From Saccharomycopsis fibuligera x Saccharomycopsis cf. fibuligera (Eukaryota; Ascomycota; Saccharomycetes; Ascoideales; Saccharomycopsidaceae), in the NCBI GenBank assembly GCA_001936135.1, contig CP012812.1, forward strand, positions 2,108,001 through 2,172,000: a stretch of DNA of 64,000 nucleotides, read 5' to 3'. Under the pieces are notes generated by a model, which was not told where the DNA came from, made no database searches, and worked only from the letters and a program-made list of their open reading frames with translations. Shown in pieces: positions 11,261 through 20,970 of the stretch. The translations under genes were made by a program, and so were the position numbers. Position 1 is the stretch's first letter; each line of letters starts with the position of its first letter.

Positions 11261-11507
11261 AGAACAACCACGTTTTGGCTAAAACCACCACTGTACGCTG
11301 ACCCCAACCCGCGCAAATTTGCAAGGTAAAGCGCCCTGAATACCGCTAATGATTGCTTAAACTAACCGCAGCCTTGATAAATAAATGGTCAGGAGGAGCT
11401 CGTAGCAAAGAGCTCTTATAAGTACACAGCTCAACTCTCGCGAGCGGCCCGCTGCCGAAACAGCGCTGCTCGAGGATATCTCCAAGACTTGGTGTTCCGG
11501 CGGGCCT

Positions 11508-11520
11508 GATAAGAGATAAG
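11508..11520 (+). promoter_or_regulatory. Paired GATAAG sites (Gln3/Gat1-type)
   Basis: Two GATAAG hexamers one base apart, about 1 kb upstream of DAL1. GATAAG is the recognised binding core of the nitrogen-regulatory GATA factors that control allantoin genes in yeasts. Their use here is inferred. Confidence 0.5.
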
Positions 11521-12279
11521 AACATTGCATAACGGTCATGTGCGAAATGCACCAAAGTGCGTGGACGGAGTAAAAAGAAAAAAAAGGAAAAACGCAAAAA
11601 GCACAGAAAACGGCAACCTTAGCGAGGGAAATTCGAAATTTGAGACCAAAAAGAAACGCGAAATACAGGCGGCAAACCCTAAACGTGTAAATGTATGTAG
11701 TGTGAGGGTGTTTCTGAGAATCAAACACTTGGTGTTCGGATGTTTCCGTATTTTTCTGATTACATAATTGATGATGGTCAAAAGTGTAATTTCTTTTTGC
11801 AAATTTCACTACTTTACAGTTTAGAAAAGCTGGGGAAAAAAAATCCCGCCGGAAATTTGTACCATCTGGGCTATATTGTTTCGCAAATAGTGCCTTTAAC
11901 CATAAAATGTTCTAGATGAATTCAACATGAGCTGCAAAGGTCTTAAAATACATCCTGCGATAGTGTATATACGTTGTTTTTTTCTTTTATTTCGATTTAC
12001 CGCCTTTTCCATAAACCATAGAGTTCTGCTGCGATTTAAGTTAACAGCCGTTTTATGTCATGTTGTAGGTGATCAGCATATTAATGAGACATTATTTCAT
12101 AAAATTAATTTTAAGCTTTCGGAGTATTTAATCCCGTATTTTGTTTTTTCTGACTGTTTGAGATTTTTCCATATACACTTCAGCAGTGTTGGAGTACACA
12201 CATTTGCCTGGATAAAAAATAAACCAACAGTTACTTTTTCTCAGCAACTAAGTGGATAAGCCAGCAAAGAGCTAATCAA

Positions 12280-13530
12280 TCAATCCTTGTAAACAACAAG
12301 CTGCTTTCCCTTTTTACCCAATGCATTCTTATAAAATTGCAAAATTTCTTCATCACTAGCCTTTTCAGCGTCAATGAGTACTTCTTCGGCAGCAGTTGGT
12401 TTCAATTTGTCCTCCTGATAATACTTCAACACCGTAGCCACTGTTTTCTTTTTCTGTTCGAGATTGGCAAAATTATTCTTTGTGATCCAGTACCCCTTAG
12501 CGGCAATATCCTTAAAGATAAACAATGAGGTAGGGAATGTTACTGGTTGCTTTGACATCCCTCCGTAAGTAACAATCACGCCACCGTTATCCAATTTTCT
12601 GGAAATGTTAGCAGAACTTTTGCCACCAACACTGTTCAATGCCAATTTGATCTTACCGTCGGTTTGCGCAACCCACTCTTTAATCTGTTTACCAAATTCT
12701 TTACTGCTGTTTTCTTCCTCAGTAATGACGTGCGTAGCTCCCAAGTCAGTCAATTCTTTCTTTAGTGCATCGATGTCTGGGCGGTCTCTAACGACACTGA
12801 TTGAATTAAATCCTAACAACTTCCCAATCTGGACAGCAAATCTGGCTACTGATGAAGTGCCTGCGTTGGTGATGAACCAGTCCCCTTTGTTTAACTTGGT
12901 GATGGTGGTTAATAACTCGTAGGCAGTACACGTATTAACAGAGATACAAGCAATTGCATTATATGACAAGTTATCATTAGGGTTGTCAATCTTGATATAC
13001 TCATCATCTTTGCCCTGGCTGTGGGATCTCCAGGTGCCGTAATTAGGAAAGTTTGGGATAACCCAATCGCCAACTTTCAAATGCTTGACATCGGGGCCAA
13101 CTTGGATCACTTTGGAAAGCCCCTCATTACCAGCGACAGCTGATGGTTCCTTTGTGCCCAAAGCGGTAGTTTTCTCTGGCTTGGATGGGTAGACGCCTTC
13201 GATTTGATTGATGTCAGAGGGATTAATTGGATGAGCTAATGTTTTGAGTACGATCTCATTGCCCTTTGGATCGTTGATGGTGTATGAGTGCACTTTTATT
13301 TGCTGTTGAGGTTCTCCGTGTTCGGAGTAAATGATGGCTTTAGCAGTGACCATGGTTCTGATGAATTGTTGCTGTTGTTGCTGTAAGGAGTAAAATTTGA
13401 ATTGGGGGATTCTTGAAGTTCTTGAAGTTTTGAAAGCTAGTGAACTGGAATTGAGGCCCTTAGAGGCGGCTTTTGCTGCTGCTATGGTGTATGAATAACA
13501 ATTGTTGCGTGCGGAGATTGCTGCAAACAT
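12280..13530 (-). CDS. ETR1: Mitochondrial 2-enoyl thioester reductase (mtFAS II)
   Basis: NADPH-dependent trans-2-enoyl-ACP/CoA reductase of mitochondrial type II fatty acid synthesis, needed for lipoate supply and respiration. It is an MDR-superfamily protein of 416 aa. A Ser/Arg/Lys-rich N-terminal presequence covers roughly residues 1-58. The catalytic domain then starts at MVTAKAIIYSEHGEP. NPSDINQIEGVYPSKP carries the Tyr equivalent to the catalytic Tyr79 of C. tropicalis Etr1. GNEGL, GDWVIPNFPNYGTWR, NAGTSSVARFAVQIGKLL (cofactor loop) and YGGMSKQPV are all conserved. The internal Met before VTAKA could serve as a second start giving an unprocessed form. No CTG codon occurs among the 416 codons. 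Confidence 0.95.
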   Translation of the reverse strand: MFAAISARNNCYSYTIAAAKAASKGLNSSSLAFKTSRTSRIPQFKFYSLQQQQQQFIRTMVTAKAIIYSEHGEPQQQIKVHSYTINDPKGNEIVLKTLAHPINPSDINQIEGVYPSKPEKTTALGTKEPSAVAGNEGLSKVIQVGPDVKHLKVGDWVIPNFPNYGTWRSHSQGKDDEYIKIDNPNDNLSYNAIACISVNTCTAYELLTTITKLNKGDWFITNAGTSSVARFAVQIGKLLGFNSISVVRDRPDIDALKKELTDLGATHVITEEENSSKEFGKQIKEWVAQTDGKIKLALNSVGGKSSANISRKLDNGGVIVTYGGMSKQPVTFPTSLFIFKDIAAKGYWITKNNFANLEQKKKTVATVLKYYQEDKLKPTAAEEVLIDAEKASDEEILQFYKNALGKKGKQLVVYKD

Positions 13531-15072
13531 GTTAGGACAAGAAAAGAGAAAACAAGAATGTCAATTGCAAAAATAAGACAAAGCTGTCAAAACAGTAAGT
13601 TTAAATAAGGATGGAATGGAAAGTGTGGTGAGAAGATTGAGTTTCGCGGAACGACAGTCAGTATTGTGGAAAGCAATTGCTTATTTTGTGCAGTGGCAAT
13701 GGCAATGGCAAAGGAAGTGGATACGCGAATGTACCAAGAGTTCTAAAGACCAATCCTTCTCCTCTTGTTTGATCAGTTGTAATGCGATTAGCCCGTTTCT
13801 CTGTATTATTAATATATAAAACAAAGAGTACTGCTGACTCTCCTTATGCGCTGCTCGACCGCAAGCTTTCAGCGCGGTGTCTGGATGCGATCCTGGTGTA
13901 CCGGTGGGAGCGCTATCGGCGCCGGAGCAAAGGGAAAAAAGTCTGTTCTTATGAGGGCAAATATCATTGCCAGATTGAAATTGACCTCTCAATAACTTTT
14001 GATAGTCGAGTGTATTGGTGTTGATACGTGAATGGAAATCATACATGTATTCTTATAAGGATGTAATTCACGGCATTGTAAGCCATGGCTTGATTTGGAT
14101 CGCAAATCGATACATTATGAAAATGTCCAAGCTCGGATAATGGCATCTAAAGATTAGGCAAAAGCTAGAACTAGGACTGGTAGAATGTAGATGTGTTAAG
14201 AAAGTGTATGGCCCGTGAATTGAAGTACGTACCCAACTTGTTAGCTTTTAGGCCTGTAGGCTTCAAACAGCAAGTTTGTTCTAGAATGTTGAAAGGGCCG
14301 GAATAACGAGGGAGGTCAAATAAATAACTGAAGGCAAAGGCACTTCTAACCGAGTAGTGTCACAATATTACAAAACTACAAAACGGCAAACGCAAATGAT
14401 TCCAAAAGTGAACGTAAATGTGTATTAGTAAGTTAGCAAGCGCATAACTTTGTATTAGTACTATAAGTATGAGTAATATGATTATAATTAATAGATATTT
14501 CTGTTTTTTTTGTTTTTTTGTTTTTTTTTTTTTCTTTCGTGATAATATAGGCGTAAACAGCATGGTAAGTTGGCATAAGAAGTAAAAACAAAAAAAAATA
14601 AATAAAACAATCAAAACGAAGACGAAAAAAATTATTCAAAGCATTAAAAGAAAGAGATACAGAAAGAAAAAAGCAACAAAAAGCAAGACATAAAAGACAG
14701 GTTATCCAACCAAATGGAAACGAAAAAAAAAGTCCATGTTTTTTAGTATCCAATGGATGAACAGAAGTGAATTTAGAGAAAAAAAATTGAAAATCAAGAT
14801 GAAAAAGCAAGTAGATCAATGAATGAAAAACAAGAACACGAGAAAATAAATAATGACGAGATAGGGAAATGTAAGATGTGAAGTGTAAATTGCAATGAAA
14901 ATGAACTGATACATAAAGTTCAATATGACATGAGGTGATATGATATGATTGGAAATAAAAAAAAATTAAAAAAAATAAAAAATTAATAATGATAAATTAA
15001 TGAATGATATGCAAGTGAGGTTTCATTAGGTTGATGGCTCATTCATTAATAGAGTCAAAATATCAAGTTGAA
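13531..15072. promoter_or_regulatory. ETR1 promoter and RPM2-like 3' flank
   Basis: About 1.5 kb without a supported gene. A GC-richer patch at 13850-13935 holds GGTGTCTGGATG (13876-13887) and GGTGTACCGGTGGG (13895-13908), both close to Rap1/telomere-repeat cores, some 350 nt upstream of ETR1. The part after about 14400 is A/T-rich sequence flanking the end of the RPM2-like gene. Confidence 0.45.
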
Positions 15073-18000
15073 TCAATTAAGTTTAACCTCTTCGACGCCT
15101 TCAGCTGAACTAACATCAGCATCAACACCAACCAAAGATTGAAAAACAACATGAGCCGAGCCAACCATTTCTTTAAACTGTTTAAAGATATTCAACTGGA
15201 TATAAAAGTTTTTCTCTCGATCACTCATTGCTTGAAATTGGTCATTATTGCCGCCGCAGTTGTTGGCTAATTCAATGTTGATGTTTCTTTGCAAGTAATA
15301 ATTATCCAAATTTTCAAATTCCTCCAACAATGAGGTGAAATTTTTCTGAATTATTTGCTGGTTTGAAATAAGTTGTTGACGGATCCATTCTGCAGAGCCG
15401 CTTAAGCCATTATTGGCACCATTAGTAGTGGCATTTTGCAAGTAGCTTAGCACATTCCAGAATCCAAACCATACTTCAATGTAGCCAAAGTATCGATTAT
15501 TATTGAAACTTGTGCGTTCACATTCGGCAACGTACAGCTTGATGCTGAACTCATTGCCACAATGTGAGAAGAAAATTGGAGACTTGAAAATATTGAAAAC
15601 ATTGCTGCTGGCGTCTTGCTTATCTAGGAGTTCATTGCGGTTGAGTAGTCTGGTTAAAAGGGCGTTGAAATCAAAATTGCTGCTGGCGTGTTGAGTGGTG
15701 ATGTTTTGCTCAGCAACTGATTCTAAAAGACCCAAGACATGCTCAAATGGGTAACTTTTACGCATCATAAAGGCTACCAAATCACAAACTGATTCTTCAT
15801 CAAGGTAGTTCACCAACTGTTTGGAATTTTCTGACAATTGACTAACGTTATTGCTGTTATTGGCATTATTTCCATTTTCAAACTGAAGATATGGATCAAC
15901 ATCTCTTAGATTTTGCTGTTCAATGGATAATCTCAAAAATGAGTTCAATGCTTTAGCCAATGTATTAGCTCCTCTACCATTAACAGTATCGATCAACCCA
16001 TTTTGAGATGATGTTGAACTGGATGAAATAATAGCTTTAAGCAAGTAGTTGATTCTTTCGTTGCTGCTGGTTATTGGAGTCTTATGATTTGCATTGGCTT
16101 CATTGATAAAATGCCCTCTTTGCTTGTTATGCTGATTCAAGTTGAAAAGTTTGAGATCTTTATTATCAATGAAATTTTGAAATATATAATTGCAAGTATC
16201 AAGATCGCCAACTTCACAACTTTTCAACAATGCATTAATGAAATATTGTCCAACAATGGCAGGATTTTCTTTGATGCTGATCAAATCAAATCTAGAGAAT
16301 TTTTCAAACAATTGCAATGACTTGCCCATATTGAGGTCAAGCAATGCAGAAAGGTAAAAAATAATCACTTTGGTTAGCTCACTAGTTTGGTTAACAACCA
16401 CTGGACCGCTTGTGAAGTCTTCTTCAAAAGAGTTATTATTGTCCATTGTACTACTTTGAGTGGACTGCTCGGAAAACAATGAAGACGAAGTGCTATTTGT
16501 AGGAGAGTTGGATCTGGTGCTTGCTGGTGACTGGTCTCTGAAAGAGTTAGCAGCCTGCACTGCTTCAGTGTATGCTAATTCTGGAGCACCATCCTTGAAA
16601 GAAATCAAAAGTTTGTCTAAAGTTTTTGTTGCAATATTGACCTTGTTTAACTGACAAAGTGAATGCAAAAACACTGCATAAACATTGAATTGGTGGGCCA
16701 TCAACAGAGATGATTTATCCTCAATTGCTTTTAATTTGTATTCATTGTAGATATTGATGGTGAAGACGAATGCTAGTTTGTTCCCTGATTGCTTATCGTT
16801 ATTTTTATCTTCAACGTGCTCAAGATTGACTCCATATCTGACCAAATTAATATAGTATACTTCATTTTTGACAAAATGAGAAGAAACGTTCAAGATATTG
16901 AGAAACTTGCGGAAACTTGAAGCTTCTCTGAACTTGTAATTGAAAACATTAAGCCCTGAGAGCAACATTTCATAGACTGACTGATGAAACTTTTGATTTC
17001 TAGAGAAATTCGAAGCAATAAAAATTTCAAGTGCCAATTTAAAATAATTAGCGCCATTATCAATCTTGTTACGTAAAACTTTCCCGTCATCATCAGTAGT
17101 GACCTCGGTAGAATTGTTGTGCAAATATAAATCATAACTTTGGAACGCACCTTGTAAAAGACTAGATACCACCAGTTGATATGAATCGACATCTGGCTGA
17201 AGCTGTAACGAAATCATATCGGAATAAATGTTCAAAATGTTTGTTAATTTGGATTCAATGGATTCGCCAGGAATCTCTCGCACCATGATGGAATGCAACA
17301 CGATGTTGAATACCGCAACTGTCAACGGCAACTCATTGCGGCGAAGCGCTTGGTAAAGTGGATATATTTTGGTGTAGTTGTCTGATTCAACACAATGCAA
17401 TGCTTCGGTAAGCAACGTCTTTTGCAACGTATTTGTGGTGGAGGCTTGACCAATAGCGATTTTCAACTGTTGCAAATGTTTGAGTTTCAAAGCAGTGTAG
17501 TTTTCTGATCTTCTAGCAAGGGTATTCTTAGTAGCGCCGGTCGTGCTGGCAGCAGTAGCAGTGACAGATGCTGTTGCGCTGCTAAGTTTACTCTTTTTTA
17601 GCACATCGTCAGCAGAATCAGCTAAAGTGGCATAGGCTCTTTTGGAAGTGATTACCAAAGGTGTTCTTGGTGGTGCAGTTTGCAATAATTCATGATTTAT
17701 CTTTTTGGAGCTCAATAACGAAGAGTCTAGGAAATGCGTGGCGTAGTTGGTGGCGATTGGCGGCTTTAACGTAGGCACAGTATGGTGATTATGGTGTTGA
17801 TTAGAGACATTATGAGCAGGATTATTGATGTTTATGTTACTGTTGGTAATTGAACTATTATTTATCACTGCTAGCGTATGTCCACGAGTATTTAGATCTT
17901 GCACAAACTTGTTGTTTTTAGCGTTATTAATGATGAATTCTTCATCGACATTATTGTACGGATTACTACTATGATTATTTATTCCCAAAGCGCTATTATT

Positions 18001-18267
18001 GTTGCCATTATTATTGTTGTTGTTGTGATTATGATATATCAAGGAAGAAGTATATGGATCTAGCTGAAGGGAGTATGAGTAAATGCCATATTGGTATTTT
18101 GGGTAACTGCCGTTGCCGCCACTAGTTTTGTCTCTGCTTGTATTGGAGGTGAAAAGATCCGGAGAAACTAGCTGGGTGTAGTTACGCAAATGGTAAGCGG
18201 AGTCAAAGAACGAAGGAGCTTTATGAGAAGCATGCTTGGAGAAGGTAGTGAAAGTTTTCAAAACCAT
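15073..18267 (-). CDS. RPM2: Probable mitochondrial RNase P protein Rpm2 (PPR-like)
   Basis: Rpm2 is the protein subunit of mitochondrial RNase P, which matures tRNA 5' ends in fungi whose mtDNA encodes the RNA subunit. It also has nuclear and P-body roles in S. cerevisiae. The 1,064-aa product starts LKTFTTFSKHASHKAPSFFDSAY. This resembles the Rpm2 N-terminus (basic, then SFFDSSY) and suits a mitochondrial presequence. An Asn/His-rich segment follows (residues 70-180). The rest is alpha-helical with PPR-like units near residues 265-380 (YPLYQALRRNELPLTVAVFN, then LNIYSDMISLQLQPDVDSY). Ser- and Asn-rich linkers break up the C-terminal half. Length is close to Rpm2 (1,202 aa). Assignment rests on remembered N-terminal similarity and architecture; another mitochondrial PPR protein is the main alternative. 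Confidence 0.7.
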   Translation of the reverse strand: MVLKTFTTFSKHASHKAPSFFDSAYHLRNYTQLVSPDLFTSNTSRDKTSGGNGSYPKYQYGIYSYSLQLDPYTSSLIYHNHNNNNNNGNNNSALGINNHSSNPYNNVDEEFIINNAKNNKFVQDLNTRGHTLAVINNSSITNSNININNPAHNVSNQHHNHHTVPTLKPPIATNYATHFLDSSLLSSKKINHELLQTAPPRTPLVITSKRAYATLADSADDVLKKSKLSSATASVTATAASTTGATKNTLARRSENYTALKLKHLQQLKIAIGQASTTNTLQKTLLTEALHCVESDNYTKIYPLYQALRRNELPLTVAVFNIVLHSIMVREIPGESIESKLTNILNIYSDMISLQLQPDVDSYQLVVSSLLQGAFQSYDLYLHNNSTEVTTDDDGKVLRNKIDNGANYFKLALEIFIASNFSRNQKFHQSVYEMLLSGLNVFNYKFREASSFRKFLNILNVSSHFVKNEVYYINLVRYGVNLEHVEDKNNDKQSGNKLAFVFTINIYNEYKLKAIEDKSSLLMAHQFNVYAVFLHSLCQLNKVNIATKTLDKLLISFKDGAPELAYTEAVQAANSFRDQSPASTRSNSPTNSTSSSLFSEQSTQSSTMDNNNSFEEDFTSGPVVVNQTSELTKVIIFYLSALLDLNMGKSLQLFEKFSRFDLISIKENPAIVGQYFINALLKSCEVGDLDTCNYIFQNFIDNKDLKLFNLNQHNKQRGHFINEANANHKTPITSSNERINYLLKAIISSSSTSSQNGLIDTVNGRGANTLAKALNSFLRLSIEQQNLRDVDPYLQFENGNNANNSNNVSQLSENSKQLVNYLDEESVCDLVAFMMRKSYPFEHVLGLLESVAEQNITTQHASSNFDFNALLTRLLNRNELLDKQDASSNVFNIFKSPIFFSHCGNEFSIKLYVAECERTSFNNNRYFGYIEVWFGFWNVLSYLQNATTNGANNGLSGSAEWIRQQLISNQQIIQKNFTSLLEEFENLDNYYLQRNINIELANNCGGNNDQFQAMSDREKNFYIQLNIFKQFKEMVGSAHVVFQSLVGVDADVSSAEGVEEVKLN

Positions 18268-18637
18268 GGTGGGATGGATTTGGTAATGACTCGCTTAATG
18301 ATTGTGACTAAAGTTTTTTTATCTTCGGATGTTTATGTATGGGAGGAATGGATATAGGATATTATAGTGTAAATTGAGCGGGAAGGAATATCAATAGCGA
18401 TGAGCCATACAACGACAAGCAAGCGAGAATTTTGTTGTTGGAGAAGAGGGGCAGGTATCTAGAAGGATAAATGGATGGATTGAAGAAGAAAAGAAAGACA
18501 GAACCAAAGGTATAAGGGGGCTTGAGCGATTAAAGATAGATGGTGAAGATGAGAAGATATGGAGTATTATTTAATGAAGATTCTATTGGATGAGTGTGAT
18601 GACTTTCTATGGACTATCTGCAGGCGAAGAGCGAAAA

Positions 18638-18640
<3 letters not shown>

Positions 18641-18670
<30 letters not shown>
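18641..18670 (+). repeat. Poly(A) tract
   Basis: Thirty A residues in a row, about 370 nt upstream of the RPM2-like start. Likely nucleosome-excluding and prone to length variation. Confidence 0.85.
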
Positions 18671-18674
<4 letters not shown>

Positions 18675-19403
18675 AAATCAGAAAAAGTAAAACAGAAAAC
18701 GATGTTTCTGAGCACTGTGATTGGCTCCCGGCCGCCTTCGGATGCAACGACGTAGGCTTGAGCTGCAGGAAATCCCGCTGGAAACTCCATCTCGGTAACT
18801 GGTTCATATATGATCTGGAGTCCTTGAGTCATGGCTTCGATTCTACAGGCGGTGGACAAAGCCTTCGTATTATAATAGTGTTCAAAAAAGCAGCAACGAC
18901 CAATACCAGGCAATACTGCCATAGCGGTAATAGTGATACATCAGCATATACGTTTGTTGTACCAAAGCCTAATTATAGCTATCGGCCATAGCCTATTTAG
19001 GATGCTGATATTTTAGAGAAAAGAAACAAAAACACCGCGAAACGCTTCATGCAGCACTCAATGTAGTCAAGTGGCGATAGCCCAGTAGTGGCTGGTGCAC
19101 GGTGTACCCCCTTTCTCATCTCTAGACGCTGTTTGCGGAAATACGGGGTGGGATGTGTTTTACATTGTGCATTTAGTAATTTATGGGTGGTGTTTGTACA
19201 CATCACATGACAGAGTTATGGAGATACATGACTATTGCATATAAATACTTAAAGGCGCATTATTACACTTCTTTTCACTTTGTTACACATACAGACACAT
19301 CAAAGCACTTGGGATCTTAAGGGCGGTTGCCTCCACAGTAAATTAGCTAAGTACACTACCACAAAGTTATAATAACTTGATACTGAATTGGCACACAATT
19401 GCG

Positions 19404-19499
19404 TTTGTGTTTGTGTTTGTGTTTGTGTTTGTGTTTGTGTTTGTGTTTGTGTTTGTGTTTGTGTTTGTGTTTGTGTTTGTGTTTGTGTTTGTGTTTGTG
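19404..19499 (+). repeat. TTTGTG hexanucleotide array, 16 perfect copies
   Basis: Ninety-six nt of perfect TTTGTG units about 740 nt upstream of the RFX start. Every unit creates TGTTTGT, which is the reverse complement of the forkhead consensus RYAAACA. The apparent reading frames through it (CVCVCV on one strand, TQTQTQ on the other) are repeat artefacts. Confidence 0.95.
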
Positions 19500-20240
19500 G
19501 CACTTTGAGGACTTTGAGGAATTTGGCAGCGCTTACTATCTTGTGGAGAATTGTTTTCAGTGAAGGCTCTTGCTCTAACAGATCACCACCATTATCACTA
19601 TCACCATCTCAGCGCTTACTGTTTGTCAATCATCTTACCATTTGACTATTTGACCATTGGCCATTGACCACAAACACAGACAACAACAACAACCACGCAA
19701 GCAATACGCAAAACACACTCATCACATTCACTTCCACTTCCACTTACGCTCATACACCGCCACCAGACGTTCCCCGTCCTCAGTCGCTCTTGCAGTCCTT
19801 ATTTTCTGCTTTCTTTTGTCTGTCCTGTCTCAAGCAACTGTTTGGCGTTTGTTCTATTTCTGTCAACAACTGTGAGACGTTTGTCTTAGTGCAAAATATT
19901 TAATTTCACCAGTCTTTCTACAAACCCACCACATTACCTCTAGCACTCTACCGCTCCACAAATTTCATACAAGTCTACTACAATCAAAGACTTTATCAAT
20001 AACAGATTCCACCTCATTCCAGATCTTCTTTCTGCCGCCTCACTCACTGCTTTTGGTTTTCCGCTTTTTTCTTTTTTTTCTCCTCTTTGTTGACTCTTCT
20101 GTTTTTCCCTAAGTTTTTTTTTTTTATTTTTTTTTTTTTCCTGCCTGTCTGTTTCTGTGTCTGTCTCTTGTCAACTTTTCAGTAGCACTGTTGACAATTT
20201 GATTCCAGACAAGAGCAAGCTGGATTTGTTATGCTGTGCA

Positions 20241-20938
20241 ATGTCTAACCACAACCTCCACAACATACCCATGAAATCTTCTCATGCTCTTCCTCCCGGA
20301 TACCCCATGACCAATGACTTCAAACAAAACAATATAAATACAAATATTACCACCACCGCCACTACTAACAGTAACAACCATAGCAGCGTCGCCAACATTA
20401 ATCTCAACAATCAAGCCGTCCAGTCAAGATTCAGATCATTCTCCAATCTCACCCCTCACCAAATAAATAGCAACAATAGCAACAATCCTAACGACAGCAT
20501 TGCTGCTGATTTACCAGCAATGAGTGTCTTCACAAATAACGATCATGGTTTTACCAACGGCCGGCTGTCAGCAACCGTCAATGCAAACAATTATAACCCA
20601 CCGCCGAATATAAACAACAACGGTCAAATTGCAATGGCGAGTCAGCATCACCCACATCATCACTTTAATCACCATCAACACCACCAACATGATACTTTAC
20701 CACAAAATATTGACATTGCATCTGCCAATGTTCGCCCATTGGATAATAATATCAATGCTCAATCTAATGTTAATAATCATACAAACTTCATCATCAACAA
20801 TTTTGATTTTATACAAAATAATAACATCAGCAACGCTCAAAACAATAGTCATCAATTCTTTCATTACCAGGGGCCAAACATGAATTTTACCAATCAGCAG
20901 TTTGTACCGGCTACAAATAACAACAATAATAACAATAA

Positions 20939-20970
<32 letters not shown>

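Larger units (their letters stand above)
10489..12279. promoter_or_regulatory. Long DAL1 promoter region and ETR1 3' flank
   Basis: About 1.8 kb with no convincing gene. It includes GATAAG sites at 11257-11262, 11508-11513 and 11515-11520 and a 16-nt direct repeat at 11222-11253. It also holds two copies of CTTGGTGTTC, at 11488-11497 and 11728-11737. The second is part of a Rap1/telomere-like core, GGTGTTCGGATGT. Since DAL1 reads leftward from 10488, these lie 0.7-1.2 kb upstream of it. Confidence 0.55.
18268..20240. promoter_or_regulatory. Divergent promoter RPM2-like / RFX
   Basis: About 2 kb shared by two divergent genes. Features are an A tract at 18641-18670, a GC-richer patch at 18710-18860, Rap1-like strings near 19085-19195 (ACGGTGTACCCC, ATGGGTGGTGT), and a 16-unit TTTGTG array at 19404-19499. 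A long CT-rich leader runs up to the RFX start. No conserved coding sequence is visible. Confidence 0.55.

Noticed and set aside
10700-12279. Telomerase RNA gene suggested by the telomere-like core at 11731
   Set aside because: A template should span more than one repeat with repeated ends; I found no second copy at the right spacing and cannot test for other conserved elements.
19300-19645. Cys-Val or Thr-Gln repeat proteins on the two strands
   Set aside because: They are translations of the TTTGTG microsatellite and have no other coding support.
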